Source of the DNA: Candidatus Nitrosotalea bavarica
GTDB lineage: Archaea > Thermoproteota > Nitrososphaeria > Nitrososphaerales > Nitrosopumilaceae
Direction of reading: 5' to 3'
Assembly: GCF_900167955.1 (NCBI RefSeq)
Contig: NZ_FUYK01000003.1
Span: 124,001-188,000, forward strand
DNA length: 64,000 bases
The notes under the pieces were generated by a model. The model was not told the origin of the DNA. It did not search any database and saw only the letters and a program-made list of their open reading frames with translations. Numbering within the stretch: the stretch's first letter is position 1; each line of letters begins with the position of its first letter. This document shows positions 19,076-27,718 of the stretch, one piece after another. The translations under genes and the position numbers were made by a program.

Positions 19076-19648
19076 CTAATCTTTTATTCCGTGAGCTGTT
19101 GTTACAATTCTCTGAACAAATGTGATTCCTGCTATTATTATGACAATTATTACTGCATAATTTAGAAAACCAATCATTCCAATTATTGCAATTACAAGTA
19201 ATCTTTCTGCACGTTCCCCTATACCTATGCCTTGAAGTTGAACTCCGAGAGATTCTGCTCTTGCCCTAGTATAACTAACAAGTAGAGAAAGTCCTATTGC
19301 CAACAATACAAGATACCCTTGAGAACATCCGCCAACTAAGATTCCAAGAAATATTGCAACTTCTGCAATTTTATCAAAGACAGAATCAAGAAATGCTCCC
19401 TTTTTAGAAGTCTTTCCAGTGATACGTGCAACTTGTCCATCAACAATATCAAAAAATCCTGAAACAAGCAACAAGATTCCTCCAAGGATAAAAGAATATT
19501 CAAGATGAACGGCGTAAATAATTGCAGACGCAAATGCAAAACTGAGTCCAACTGCAGTCCAGAAATTTGCAGACAGTCCAGTAGACGCAAAAACTTTACC
19601 AATATTCTGAAGGGTCGGCTTTAGACTCTCTCTAAAGTTGTTAAGCAT
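19076..19648 (-). CDS. CDP-alcohol phosphatidyltransferase (archaetidylinositol-phosphate synthase type)
   Basis: A 190-residue integral membrane enzyme with about five or six hydrophobic helices. The catalytic motif D-G-x2-A-R-x8-G-x3-D-x3-D is complete (DGQVARITGKTSKKGAFLDS, then VFD). The family transfers a phospho-alcohol onto a CDP-activated lipid. In this genome the inositol-phosphate synthase at 44328 makes archaetidylinositol phosphate the likely product, an inference. It converges on rps26e, 2 bases away. ATG at 19648. Confidence 0.88.
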   Translation of the reverse strand: MLNNFRESLKPTLQNIGKVFASTGLSANFWTAVGLSFAFASAIIYAVHLEYSFILGGILLLVSGFFDIVDGQVARITGKTSKKGAFLDSVFDKIAEVAIFLGILVGGCSQGYLVLLAIGLSLLVSYTRARAESLGVQLQGIGIGERAERLLVIAIIGMIGFLNYAVIIVIIIAGITFVQRIVTTAHGIKD

Positions 19649-19771
19649 TTGATACTAGCCATCTGACAATAATTTATACCATATATCTTCTTAGAGCATG
19701 TCTATCAAAATATGTTCAGATTTGAATAAAATATTAAAAAATCTGATATAATAGTGCGTTTTAGAACTCTC

Positions 19772-19984
19772 ATGGGCCTAATAGCAAAAGGTGCAAAATG
19801 CAGTGTTACAGGCTGTGATAAAGATGGCATGCGTTCACTTACTGCCTCAAAGGTAGAAGGAACTGGGGTAGACATTCCACGGGGTTTGAAAAAGGCCATC
19901 CTTTGTAAAGAACACTACAAGGAATGGAAGAAAGAAACAAAGGACGACAGAGACACAGAAAAAGCTAGATTTAGTAGATTCTAG
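19772..19984 (+). CDS. Zinc mini-protein (CxxxxC ... CxxH, HYKEW tail)
   Basis: 70 residues from the ATG at 19772. C10 and C15 (KCSVTGC) and later LCKEHYKEW form a likely zinc site. The basic, charged tail suggests nucleic-acid binding. A GTG at 19754 is in frame, but a TATA-like TATAAT (about 19747) sits about 25 bases before the ATG, which is therefore preferred. The CKxHYKE end is shared with the 58-residue protein at 23440. Function unknown. Confidence 0.68.
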   Translation: MGLIAKGAKCSVTGCDKDGMRSLTASKVEGTGVDIPRGLKKAILCKEHYKEWKKETKDDRDTEKARFSRF

Positions 19985-20076
19985 ACAATTAACAACCATT
20001 TTGAGTGTACTTTTTTGTATTGCCAGTTTCTATGTCAAATTAATTTAAAGAAAAACAGTGCTTACAATAGTAGGAA

Positions 20077-21141
20077 CTAGTGCTTTTTGGCAAAATACGC
20101 TTTTGACAAGTCATCATAATACTTGTTCAATTTTTTATACAATCGCTTTGGTTTTCTAGGTTTTTCATTACTTAGAGCATAAAGACAAAGTATTGGAAAT
20201 GCAATAGTTGCATCAGTGTAAACCATTATCACATCTTCATGAGCATCTTTTACTTTGCCCCAGCTCTTTCCTTCTTGCAAGGTTGCACCAGAGAGTCCAC
20301 CAGTATCAGGTCTTGCATCTGTGATTTGTATGATATAATTTTGACCGCCGTGGCCAAGGCCAAGTATTTGATCAAGTAATGGGCCTGTTTGCTGTGCAGT
20401 ATTTTTTGGTACCCCTCCACCCAATTCAACTATTCCCGATTTCTTAGAATGATATAAAATTGCAGCTTGCTCTATTATTTCCCTTACAAAGTCAAGACTA
20501 TGAATTTTATTCTCAAGTCTTAGAGGAGCCAGGTCCAATGCAAGAGAAGAGTCTTTTAGAGTTGACACGTAGACCGGAACATCATAATCATATGCAGCTA
20601 CAACAAAACTACGATCTGGGTTTTTAGAATGTTCTTTGGAATACTTGCCCATTGCATTACAAAATTCAGCAGTGGTAAACGGTTTGTCAAGCAGATCTTT
20701 TGTAAACATCTTTTGAACAATCTTGTCTTCTGCTTTGAGTGTCTCCTCACCCTTGATGTATACGTCTCGAATTCGGACTATGTCCTTTGCATATAGTATC
20801 ATATCATCTACCTCAAAGTGTCCTTGTTTTACCGGAAGATTCCATGCAAAATGATCCTCGTGATACACGTTTGCACCAGTAGAAACTATCCAGTCAACAA
20901 AACCTCGTTCAATAAGAGATTTGAATAATCCTCCAAAACCAACAGGAGTCATTGCACCTGCTATGGTAAGACAGATAGTGGCATCATCTTCAATCATTTT
21001 ACAATATAATTTTGCTGCATCTCCAAGCTGTCGTGCATTGTAACCCGTACTAGCAAATATGTCAACAAGGTCATCTATCCCCATATTGGGTGTGATTTTA
21101 AGGTGGGGGATGTCTTTTCCTTTAAAATTGTGATGGTCCAC
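20077..21141 (-). CDS. Deoxyhypusine synthase-like protein (divergent paralogue)
   Basis: 354 residues of the deoxyhypusine synthase fold (NAD-binding: IAGAMTPVGFGGL, VSTGANVYHED). The active-site lysine region SWGKVKDAHED is kept. Where true synthases have a KHH motif (binding spermidine), this protein has GVPKNTAQQ, and the canonical QEFDGS is replaced by DARPDTGG. The canonical paralogue is at 45483. Divergent members of this family can make homospermidine or use other amine acceptors, so this one may modify a polyamine rather than aIF5A. Starts at GTG 21141. Confidence 0.82.
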   Translation of the reverse strand: MDHHNFKGKDIPHLKITPNMGIDDLVDIFASTGYNARQLGDAAKLYCKMIEDDATICLTIAGAMTPVGFGGLFKSLIERGFVDWIVSTGANVYHEDHFAWNLPVKQGHFEVDDMILYAKDIVRIRDVYIKGEETLKAEDKIVQKMFTKDLLDKPFTTAEFCNAMGKYSKEHSKNPDRSFVVAAYDYDVPVYVSTLKDSSLALDLAPLRLENKIHSLDFVREIIEQAAILYHSKKSGIVELGGGVPKNTAQQTGPLLDQILGLGHGGQNYIIQITDARPDTGGLSGATLQEGKSWGKVKDAHEDVIMVYTDATIAFPILCLYALSNEKPRKPKRLYKKLNKYYDDLSKAYFAKKH

Positions 21142-21239
21142 GAACGACTAACTTATTTTTGGGCTAAATAAATACTTGCAAGGATTTTCCTAAAATAATA
21201 ATTCAAGACAGATACAGTACAAAAAATAAAAAGTAGAAC

Positions 21240-21359
21240 CTATTCAGGAAGTTCTACTTCTCTCGTGTCGTGATGGGAGATTTCTTTATGCATAACAACA
21301 TGAGACTTTTCTTTGAAAGTCAGATTACATCTGTAACAATGCCATGCTGTCATGCTCAT
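21240..21359 (-). CDS. C2H2 zinc-finger mini-protein
   Basis: 39 codons from ATG 21359 to TAG 21240, too short for most gene finders. The protein contains HCYRCNLTFKEKSHVVMHK followed by EISHH, a C-x2-C-x12-H-x4-6-H zinc finger of the classical fold. A TATA-like AAATATTAAAAAT lies about 20-30 bases upstream of the ATG on the minus strand, so it is likely leaderless. A second ATG (21353) is two codons later. It stands alone between the DHS-like gene and the M3 peptidase. DNA/RNA or protein binding is plausible. Confidence 0.68.
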   Translation of the reverse strand: MSMTAWHCYRCNLTFKEKSHVVMHKEISHHDTREVELPE

Positions 21360-21431
21360 GTCATCTATAACGTATTTTTAATATTTAAGACATGTGTACA
21401 ATTTGTTCATTTGATAACAACCTAAATTATT

Positions 21432-23315
21432 TTGGAAAAATCCAAGTGGGTTACAGGAGGATACACCCAAAGATTATCAAATCAAGAAAACATGTGTTGT
21501 TTTTCACATAGTATTTTAAGAAGAAACCCCATCTTGAGTCAGATGCAAGTTTTCAAAGAGGAAAAATGGGTTCTAAGTGAACTTGTAAAAGATTCAGATT
21601 CGCCCCAATTTACTAAGCGCCTTAATGCCATACAATTAGATGTCAAAAATTTTGAAAAGAATAAGAAAATTCTCAAACCTACATTAACTGAAAAAAAATT
21701 TCTTTCTATGCTTCATACTTTAGAAAATATAACAGAAGATTTTAGCAGTGTTTCAGGATACGCTTCTTTAGAGTACTCAGTAGATACCCAGTCTGACAAG
21801 GCAACGGCGTTGCTTTCAAAGATGCGAAAGTTGGGGGCACAACTAGAGAATCAGACTTTATTTTTCGACCAATGGTGGAAGAAACAACTTGATGAGAAAA
21901 ATGCTCAAAGATTAATGAAATCAGCAGGAGAGTTGCATGAATTTTTACGATACAAAAGATTACTTGCAAAATATTCCCTTACTGAACCAGAAGAGAGAAT
22001 AATTAACACATTAGATGTTACGGGCCACTCTGCCCTTGTCAAAATCTATGACAAGATAACAAATGCGTTTGTGTTTGAAGTGAAAATAGACGGCAAGACC
22101 AAGAAATACAATAGAGAGGAATTATCAGTTCTAATTCGAAATCCAAAACCAAGAACAAGAGAGATCGCATACAAGGCACTATTATCTGAATTTGACAAAA
22201 ACAAGGGAGTCCTAGGAGAAATTTATCAAAATATAGTTTCAAACTGGAAAGATGAATGCATTCAGATACGAGGATATGCATCGCCAATATCAGTTCGAAA
22301 CATCGGAAATGACGTGGATGACAAGACAGTAAATGCGCTTCTTTCTGTTTGTAAGAAAAACTCGGATGTATTTCGAAAGTTCTTTTTGCAAAAAGCACAC
22401 ATTTTGAAAATGAAAAAGTTACGGAGATATGACATTTATGCACCAATTCAGAAAAAAGAAGAAAAAAGATATAGCTATGACAAGGCGGTAAAACTAGTTC
22501 TTGAGACTCTAAATGATTTCAGTCCGAAACTAAGCGAGTATGCCAAGAGAGTATTTGTTCAAAGGCACGTGGATTCTACTATCAGACCAGGAAAGAGAAG
22601 CGGTGCATTTTGCAGTACAATATCTCCAAAGATAACACCATATGTCATGGTAAATTTCAAGGGTAGGACCAATGATGTCTTTACTTTGGCTCATGAGATT
22701 GGTCATGCAATACATAGTATCGCAGCCTCTGACAAATCAATATTCATAGCAGAAGCCCCATTACCACTAGCCGAGACAGCTTCGACGTTTTCAGAAATGC
22801 TATTGTTCAACAAGATTCTCGATCAAATATCCGAAGACGAACAACAATCTAGACTCATGGAACACTTGGATGACTTGTATGCAACAGTAGGACGACAGGC
22901 ATACTTTACACTATTTGAGATAGCGGCACATGAAAAGATTGGCAATGGGGCAATGGTCCAAGACATAACATCAGAATACATGAAGACATTAAAAGATCAG
23001 TTTGGTAATTCTGTAGATATTACTCCAGACTTTGGAACTGAATGGACATGCATCCCACACTTTTACCATTCACCGTTTTACTGTTATTCCTACTCTTTTG
23101 GAAACCTACTCTCTTTGTCATTATACCAGAGATACAGAAAGGAGGGAAGATCATTTGCCTCTACATATGTAGATATTTTAGCTGCTGGAGGTTCAAAAAA
23201 GCCAGAAGACCTGCTCAAGGAACATGGAATAGACATAACATCTGAAAGTTTCTGGCAAGAAGGTTTTGAGTATATCAGAAATCAAACAGAACGACTTGGA
23301 AGAGTAATTAATTAA
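21432..23315 (+). CDS. pepF: M3 family oligoendopeptidase (PepF-like)
   Basis: 627 residues. A cytoplasmic zinc metallopeptidase that degrades peptides of moderate length. The zinc motif HEIGHAIHS is near residue 420 with the third ligand in EAPLPLAETAS about 25 residues on. The N-terminal half is the helical oligopeptidase domain (starting WVLSELVKD, matching the family's WDLSEL). The frame opens at TTG 21432, but the family homology starts around residue 38, so ATG 21492 or ATG 21543 may be the true start. It stands alone. Confidence 0.92.
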   Translation: MEKSKWVTGGYTQRLSNQENMCCFSHSILRRNPILSQMQVFKEEKWVLSELVKDSDSPQFTKRLNAIQLDVKNFEKNKKILKPTLTEKKFLSMLHTLENITEDFSSVSGYASLEYSVDTQSDKATALLSKMRKLGAQLENQTLFFDQWWKKQLDEKNAQRLMKSAGELHEFLRYKRLLAKYSLTEPEERIINTLDVTGHSALVKIYDKITNAFVFEVKIDGKTKKYNREELSVLIRNPKPRTREIAYKALLSEFDKNKGVLGEIYQNIVSNWKDECIQIRGYASPISVRNIGNDVDDKTVNALLSVCKKNSDVFRKFFLQKAHILKMKKLRRYDIYAPIQKKEEKRYSYDKAVKLVLETLNDFSPKLSEYAKRVFVQRHVDSTIRPGKRSGAFCSTISPKITPYVMVNFKGRTNDVFTLAHEIGHAIHSIAASDKSIFIAEAPLPLAETASTFSEMLLFNKILDQISEDEQQSRLMEHLDDLYATVGRQAYFTLFEIAAHEKIGNGAMVQDITSEYMKTLKDQFGNSVDITPDFGTEWTCIPHFYHSPFYCYSYSFGNLLSLSLYQRYRKEGRSFASTYVDILAAGGSKKPEDLLKEHGIDITSESFWQEGFEYIRNQTERLGRVIN

Positions 23316-23385
23316 AGCGCCTGGCAGTCAAGCGCCCCCAACTGCCAGGCAATGTTCCCCTACGGTTTGAACCGATGTCAAGGAT
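23310..23385 (-). ncRNA. Candidate structured non-coding RNA
   Basis: A conspicuously GC-rich island between two AT-rich genes. It contains a perfect 10-bp stem (GCCTGGCAGT 23319-23328 with ACTGCCAGGC 23341-23350, loop of 12) and a second small hairpin (CGGTT 23363-23367 with AACCG 23370-23374). On the minus strand a good TATA box (TTTAAATTATAA, 23398-23409) predicts a start near 23378, and the long hairpin is followed by TTTAATTAATT, a plausible termination tract. It contains a tRNA B-box-like GGTTCAAACC, but no cloverleaf can be folded. No ORF fits. The boundaries are estimates. Confidence 0.42.
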
Positions 23386-23439
23386 CCTACGCACGCATTA
23401 TAATTTAAACCTAGAGTTTAGATCGAGAACTTTTATTTT

Positions 23440-23616
23440 ATGAGAACCATCAATGCACGAGTGAAATATCCAAGATGCTGCAATAGAGAACCAGAATATT
23501 TGGTAACTTATGACTGCGGACCTGATCCACAACAGACCATGTTGGTTTGCAAGTATCATTACAAGGAAGAGCCTTTTCAGAGATTCGCAATAAAGATAGA
23601 AAAATTACGAGAATAA
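23440..23616 (+). CDS. Zinc mini-protein (58 residues, CxxH tail)
   Basis: From ATG 23440 to TAA 23616. C13 and C14 (PRCCN), C26 and the C37-H40 pair (LVCKYHYKEEP) provide zinc ligands. The CKYHYKE stretch resembles CKEHYKE in the protein at 19772, suggesting a small paralogous family. A TATA-like TTTAAACC (about 23404-23411) lies about 30 bases upstream, shared back-to-back with the promoter of the minus-strand RNA candidate. Function unknown. Confidence 0.68.
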   Translation: MRTINARVKYPRCCNREPEYLVTYDCGPDPQQTMLVCKYHYKEEPFQRFAIKIEKLRE

Positions 23617-23648
23617 ACTTAATAGTTCGATTTTAAAAGTTGCTTTAA

Positions 23649-24842
23649 ATGAAAAACCTGCTTACATTATCTATAATTTTCTCATTATTGCTGACTTCGT
23701 TTGTTTCAGTCTATGCACAACAACCACAACTTGCATCATACCGTGAAACAGCCAACATACTAATCGATGAAAAAATACAGAATCAGACTAGTGCGTTTAT
23801 CACATTGGCATCTACAAGCCCAGTAGAAATGAGAGTCCCTCCAGATCTTAGTGAAAAGATTACAAATACTGCCAATGTTACTTCGGTAGTAATAACAAAT
23901 GCAGATACATGTGTAATAGGAGTTACGAAGGACCAAGGATGTGTCATAATAAACATAGTTTCCCCAGCGCTTATTGAGACTTACAACATTACAACGATTC
24001 AAACACAGGCTAAACAAGTAGGTGACACTTTGATTAATAGCATTAACAAGGCATTTGCTACTGATGCAACATTTTGGCTTACTTATGTTAATCCAAAAGG
24101 AGAACTCAACAAGGCTCTTGGTACATCCGGAATCATATCAGGAAACAGAACCATATCGGTTGTATATACAATGTCAAGACCAGATTCGTCATATCTTTTT
24201 GACGGATTAACATCCATTTTAATTCCAAAACAAATTCGTGATGATGGTGGATTTTTTGATGCAGCCCAAAAGATGGCGCAAGATTCCAATTCTTCAGTTA
24301 CATTTGTAATCACTCCAGGACAAGGATCATCACTTTATCAGTTACAGGTCTCAAAACACATTCCAATCAAGGGCAAAGTAACTACAGTTAATCCACTAGA
24401 GTTGCTAGGAGTTGACAAACTTGAAAGATCAAGTTATTATAGTATTGGTTTCTTTCCTTTGAATTCCATTCTACAAGTCACAGCAATATCTAATGATACT
24501 ATTGCAGTAACAAGTCATGGTGGAGATTTAGCCCCTACTACAATCAAAGACGGTCAAAAGTTTCCAACAGACCTAACTAAAGCAGGCTGGATAATCGACC
24601 CAGAGTACGGAAATAGAATTTCTGCAATATACCTATTTGGAACAACAACGTCGTTTACAGGCAATCAATCTTCATTGACATTAGGTAGTGCGCCAGTACA
24701 GAGTCAATCCACACAAACCAACACCACAACTATATCTGCAACACCAAGTGCAAAATCTTCCAATGATTATTCCACTTATGCTTTAATTGGCATAATTGCA
24801 GCAGGTGGAGCTGCAGTATACATATTCATGAAAAGAAGATAA
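23649..24842 (+). CDS. Cell-surface protein with signal peptide and C-terminal anchor
   Basis: 397 residues. A signal peptide (1 to about 23, ending VYA) is followed by a large extracellular part with many potential N-glycosylation sequons (NQT, NVT, NIT, NRT, NSS). A Ser/Thr/Gln-rich linker (about 340-368) leads to a C-terminal transmembrane helix (about 372-392) ending in KRR. This is the tripartite layout of a wall- or membrane-anchored surface protein. It lacks the PEFG-type sorting motif, so processing by the archaeosortase at 52005 is not indicated. Family unknown to me. Confidence 0.8.
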   Translation: MKNLLTLSIIFSLLLTSFVSVYAQQPQLASYRETANILIDEKIQNQTSAFITLASTSPVEMRVPPDLSEKITNTANVTSVVITNADTCVIGVTKDQGCVIINIVSPALIETYNITTIQTQAKQVGDTLINSINKAFATDATFWLTYVNPKGELNKALGTSGIISGNRTISVVYTMSRPDSSYLFDGLTSILIPKQIRDDGGFFDAAQKMAQDSNSSVTFVITPGQGSSLYQLQVSKHIPIKGKVTTVNPLELLGVDKLERSSYYSIGFFPLNSILQVTAISNDTIAVTSHGGDLAPTTIKDGQKFPTDLTKAGWIIDPEYGNRISAIYLFGTTTSFTGNQSSLTLGSAPVQSQSTQTNTTTISATPSAKSSNDYSTYALIGIIAAGGAAVYIFMKRR

Positions 24843-24845
24843 AAT

Positions 24846-25397
24846 TTAGAGAATCAATACCGCGGCAGTAAATACTGTAGTCCAGTGACCTTTTGCATCC
24901 CCTACTGCACTCTGGGTGATGTTTCTAGTCTTGTATATCTGTCCTGATATCTTCCACTGTTGTCTTTTCTCATCCCAGCTCTTGTTTACATCAAATGATA
25001 TTCCAAGTGATGATGCAAGCATCTGCGCAGCTATGTCTTCCGCATAATCTCCTGCTTCTTTTTCAGTCTCTCCAAATGAGATGTATTCAGATAGATAACC
25101 ATACTTTGTCTTGTCCTTAGGTTCCGCTATTCCGACTGATGCTGCCATCAATCGATGTGGTTCATTACTCTCTTGCCTTGAATAAATTGCAAATGTAACA
25201 CTTCCAGGTCTTATTAGTTTCAAGCCTTCGGCCTTTGAAATCAGTTTGCAGCCTGGTGGAAATATACTAGATATCAAAACCAAATTGGTTCCAGCGATTC
25301 CTGCATCTCTTAACGCATATTCAAAACTTGTTAGCCTATCAGGATGCACACCCTTACCTTTAGTAAGGAATATTTTTTTTGCTACTAAATCTAGCAC
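24846..25397 (-). CDS. pdaD: Pyruvoyl-dependent arginine decarboxylase
   Basis: 183 residues of the PdaD family, which decarboxylates arginine to agmatine, the precursor of putrescine/spermidine in Archaea. The proenzyme cleaves itself at a Ser-Ser bond; here S43-S44 in LISSIFPPGC is the site, leaving a pyruvoyl group on the alpha chain. Other family features are YALRDAGI at the start and SVGIAEP. In some crenarchaea the related enzyme is an S-adenosylmethionine-decarboxylase homologue instead, but this sequence is the pyruvoyl type. It connects functionally to both deoxyhypusine synthase homologues. Confidence 0.9.
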   Translation of the reverse strand: MLDLVAKKIFLTKGKGVHPDRLTSFEYALRDAGIAGTNLVLISSIFPPGCKLISKAEGLKLIRPGSVTFAIYSRQESNEPHRLMAASVGIAEPKDKTKYGYLSEYISFGETEKEAGDYAEDIAAQMLASSLGISFDVNKSWDEKRQQWKISGQIYKTRNITQSAVGDAKGHWTTVFTAAVLIL

Positions 25398-25451
25398 AAG
25401 TCAAGTCTTAACTCACATCTTTAAAAATATATTGAATTTATAAAAATCCAA

Positions 25452-25916
25452 TTATTTCAAATTCTGTAATGATGAAATTATTTCTTGACCATGTTTTTCA
25501 GGACTGATATCTCTGAAAATTTTTGAAATCTTACCATCTTTGCCTATAATGAATGTAGAGCGTTTTGCAAGTCCTGCAATATTTAGTCCAGCGTAAGTCT
25601 TGCAAGCGATCTTTTGCATATCACTCAGATGAAGATATGGAACGCTATATTCCTCAACAAATTTCTTTTGATCTTCAACAGTGTCTACAGATATTGCAAA
25701 GAGTTCAGCTTGCTCTTTTATCTTAGGATATGCAGCAATTATGGCCTCTGCCATTTGAAACACCTTCTTTGATGGACATGCAAAGAGATGATTTTTGGGA
25801 TAGAAACATAGCACTACGTTCTTTTTTCCCCGGAATGAACTTAGTTTTACAGTACTTCCATCATTTGCTACAAGCTCAACATCAGGAGCCAGGTCGCCTT
25901 CGTTCATACCACTCAT
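25452..25916 (-). CDS. Peroxiredoxin (Bcp/AhpC-TSA family) with altered active-site motif
   Basis: 154 residues. A thiol peroxidase that reduces hydroperoxides. The peroxidatic cysteine is C47 in [14 protein letters not shown]. The family motif is P-x3-T/S-x2-C, but the Thr/Ser position is Leu44 here, an unusual change because that hydroxyl helps activate the substrate. The conserved Arg is present in [12 protein letters not shown] second Cys (KIACKTY) could resolve the disulfide. ATG at 25907 (three codons in) is an alternative start. The upstream pyrophosphatase gene is on the same strand but 65 bases away. Confidence 0.87.
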   Translation of the reverse strand: MSGMNEGDLAPDVELVANDGSTVKLSSFRGKKNVVLCFYPKNHLFACPSKKVFQMAEAIIAAYPKIKEQAELFAISVDTVEDQKKFVEEYSVPYLHLSDMQKIACKTYAGLNIAGLAKRSTFIIGKDGKISKIFRDISPEKHGQEIISSLQNLK

Positions 25917-25981
25917 CTACAAATACAGGTTAATACCATTTCCGTTGTAATTTTTTTTATTAGAGAACTAAATCTATCGGA

Positions 25982-26512
25982 TTATTTTTTGAATTTCTTT
26001 TGGTATAACTTTATTCCAGCAAGGACTTCTTTCTTTGCGCTAGCAGCATTTTTCCAACCTAGTATCTCAACTTTCTTTCCTTCAAGTTGCTTGTATACTT
26101 CAAAAAAGTGACCGATCTCCTTGAGATAGTGTTTGTCAAGATCAGCAATATCCTTCAGATTATCATATCTAACGTCGTCTTTTGCGACACATAAAATCTT
26201 GTTATCCATTTCACCCCCATCTTTCATACGAAGCATTCCAATTGGGCGTGATTCTATTAGAACACCAGGATAAGTGTGATTACTAACAAGTACAAGTGCA
26301 TCCATTGGATCGCCATCTTCTGCATATGTTTGTGGAATTATGCCATATTCTCCAGGATAGAAAAACGGCGAAAATAACACTCTGTCAAGTTTAATGATGC
26401 CTCTTTTTTTATCATATTCGTATTTGTTTTGAGAACCTTTTGGAATTTCAACTATAACATTTATCACAGAAGGTATTTTTGGGCCAGTTTCAATGTCATG
26501 CCACAAGTCCAT
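25982..26512 (-). CDS. ppa: Inorganic pyrophosphatase (family I)
   Basis: 176 residues. It hydrolyses pyrophosphate to drive biosynthesis. The acidic metal-binding residues are in YGIIPQTYAEDGDPMDALVLV (within 90-110) and in the following KDDVRYDNL segment. EIPKGSQNKYEYDKKRG and the FYPGEYG loop are diagnostic. Length matches archaeal family I enzymes. It stands alone with ATG 26512. Confidence 0.96.
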   Translation of the reverse strand: MDLWHDIETGPKIPSVINVIVEIPKGSQNKYEYDKKRGIIKLDRVLFSPFFYPGEYGIIPQTYAEDGDPMDALVLVSNHTYPGVLIESRPIGMLRMKDGGEMDNKILCVAKDDVRYDNLKDIADLDKHYLKEIGHFFEVYKQLEGKKVEILGWKNAASAKKEVLAGIKLYQKKFKK

Positions 26513-26652
26513 GACAAATTGTCAGAAATATGTCCTATTTAATTGACATCATATGAGAAATATTTCTTTATATGGAATTTCTTGTTTTGTAAGACAACAA
26601 AACACTATAACTTCGGAAAAAGATAAAACGCCATTCAAGACTCATTTTAATA

Positions 26653-27696
26653 ATGAAAGCAGTATATGTTTCAGGACCATCAGACGTCCAGATAAAAAAT
26701 GTAGAGAGACCACAAGTTGGCAAGGGAGAGATACTAGTCACCATGAAAGCATGTGGCGTATGTGGTTCTGACTTGGAAAAGATTTATGGTAAATACAGCC
26801 AGCCTTCCATGAGACTAGGCCATGAGCCTTCAGGAATAGTTTCTGCAGTAGGCGAAGGAATAGTAGATTTCAAAAAGGGAGACAGAGTATTTACTCATCA
26901 CCATGTGCCATGTTATTCTTGTCACTTTTGTACACATGGAAATGAGACAATGTGTCAGAAATATTCAGAGACAAACCTTTCACCATGTGGCCTTGCTGAG
27001 GAGTTTATTGTTCCCGAGTGGAACGTATCACATGGAGGAGTTATAAAATTACCAAAAAATATAAGTTTTGAAGAAGCATCCATGATAGAACCATTAGCAT
27101 GTTGTGTACGAGCATGGAATAAAATAAAATTCAAAAAAGGAGATTCGATTGCAATTCTTGGAGCAGGGCCAACAGGCCTTATGCACCTCATGTTAAGTAA
27201 GGTACATGGAATTGAAGATATATTTTGTTTTGACCTCAATGATTTCAGATTAGGTTTTGCAAAAAAGTTTGGCATAACAGAAGCAATAAGATCAGATGAT
27301 CAAGATGCATATCAAAAAATTCTTTCAAAGACTAGTAATCGTGGAGTAGATATAGTGATGGTTGCGACTGGAAGTCTTAATGCCATATCTCAGGCAATTG
27401 ATTTTGTAAGAAAAGGTGGCGTTGTCATGCTATTTGGAGTTCCTTCAAAAGATGCAAAGATGTCACTTGACATGAGTAAGGTATACTCTAAGGAAATTAC
27501 AATCACTCCAAGTTATGCAGCTTCTGAAAAGGATACAAATGAAGCATTTAATCTAATAGAACAAGGAATAGTGGATGTAAAAAAATTAATCACTCATAAG
27601 TTTGATCTTACTGAATCTGCAAAAGCTTTGGATTATGCTCATCAGGGAAACGATTCCATGAAAATAATAATTACAAATTCAGAAACGCTTAACTAA
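26653..27696 (+). CDS. Zinc-dependent alcohol dehydrogenase (MDR family)
   Basis: 347 residues. The catalytic zinc ligands are in CGVCGSD (Cys), GHEPSG (His-Glu) and, at the structural zinc site, CYSCHFCTHGNETMC, four cysteines. The Rossmann NAD(P)-binding motif is LGAGPTGLMHL. The family includes threonine, sorbitol and glucose dehydrogenases, and the substrate cannot be read from sequence alone. It is 22 bases upstream of the LsrF-type aldolase gene on the same strand, so the two probably act in one pathway. Confidence 0.88.
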   Translation: MKAVYVSGPSDVQIKNVERPQVGKGEILVTMKACGVCGSDLEKIYGKYSQPSMRLGHEPSGIVSAVGEGIVDFKKGDRVFTHHHVPCYSCHFCTHGNETMCQKYSETNLSPCGLAEEFIVPEWNVSHGGVIKLPKNISFEEASMIEPLACCVRAWNKIKFKKGDSIAILGAGPTGLMHLMLSKVHGIEDIFCFDLNDFRLGFAKKFGITEAIRSDDQDAYQKILSKTSNRGVDIVMVATGSLNAISQAIDFVRKGGVVMLFGVPSKDAKMSLDMSKVYSKEITITPSYAASEKDTNEAFNLIEQGIVDVKKLITHKFDLTESAKALDYAHQGNDSMKIIITNSETLN

Positions 27697-27718
27697 GGCA
27701 AATTTTTTCGATGAAGAT

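Noticed and set aside
23355-23385. tRNA B-box-like GGTTCAAACC on the minus strand
   Set aside because: The flanking bases do not make a T-stem, there is no acceptor stem, and the position in the block does not match any cloverleaf. Treated as part of an unknown structured RNA.
23649-24842. Target of the archaeosortase
   Set aside because: The C-terminal TM-KRR tail resembles a sorting tail, but there is no PEFG-like or other known signature motif before the helix.
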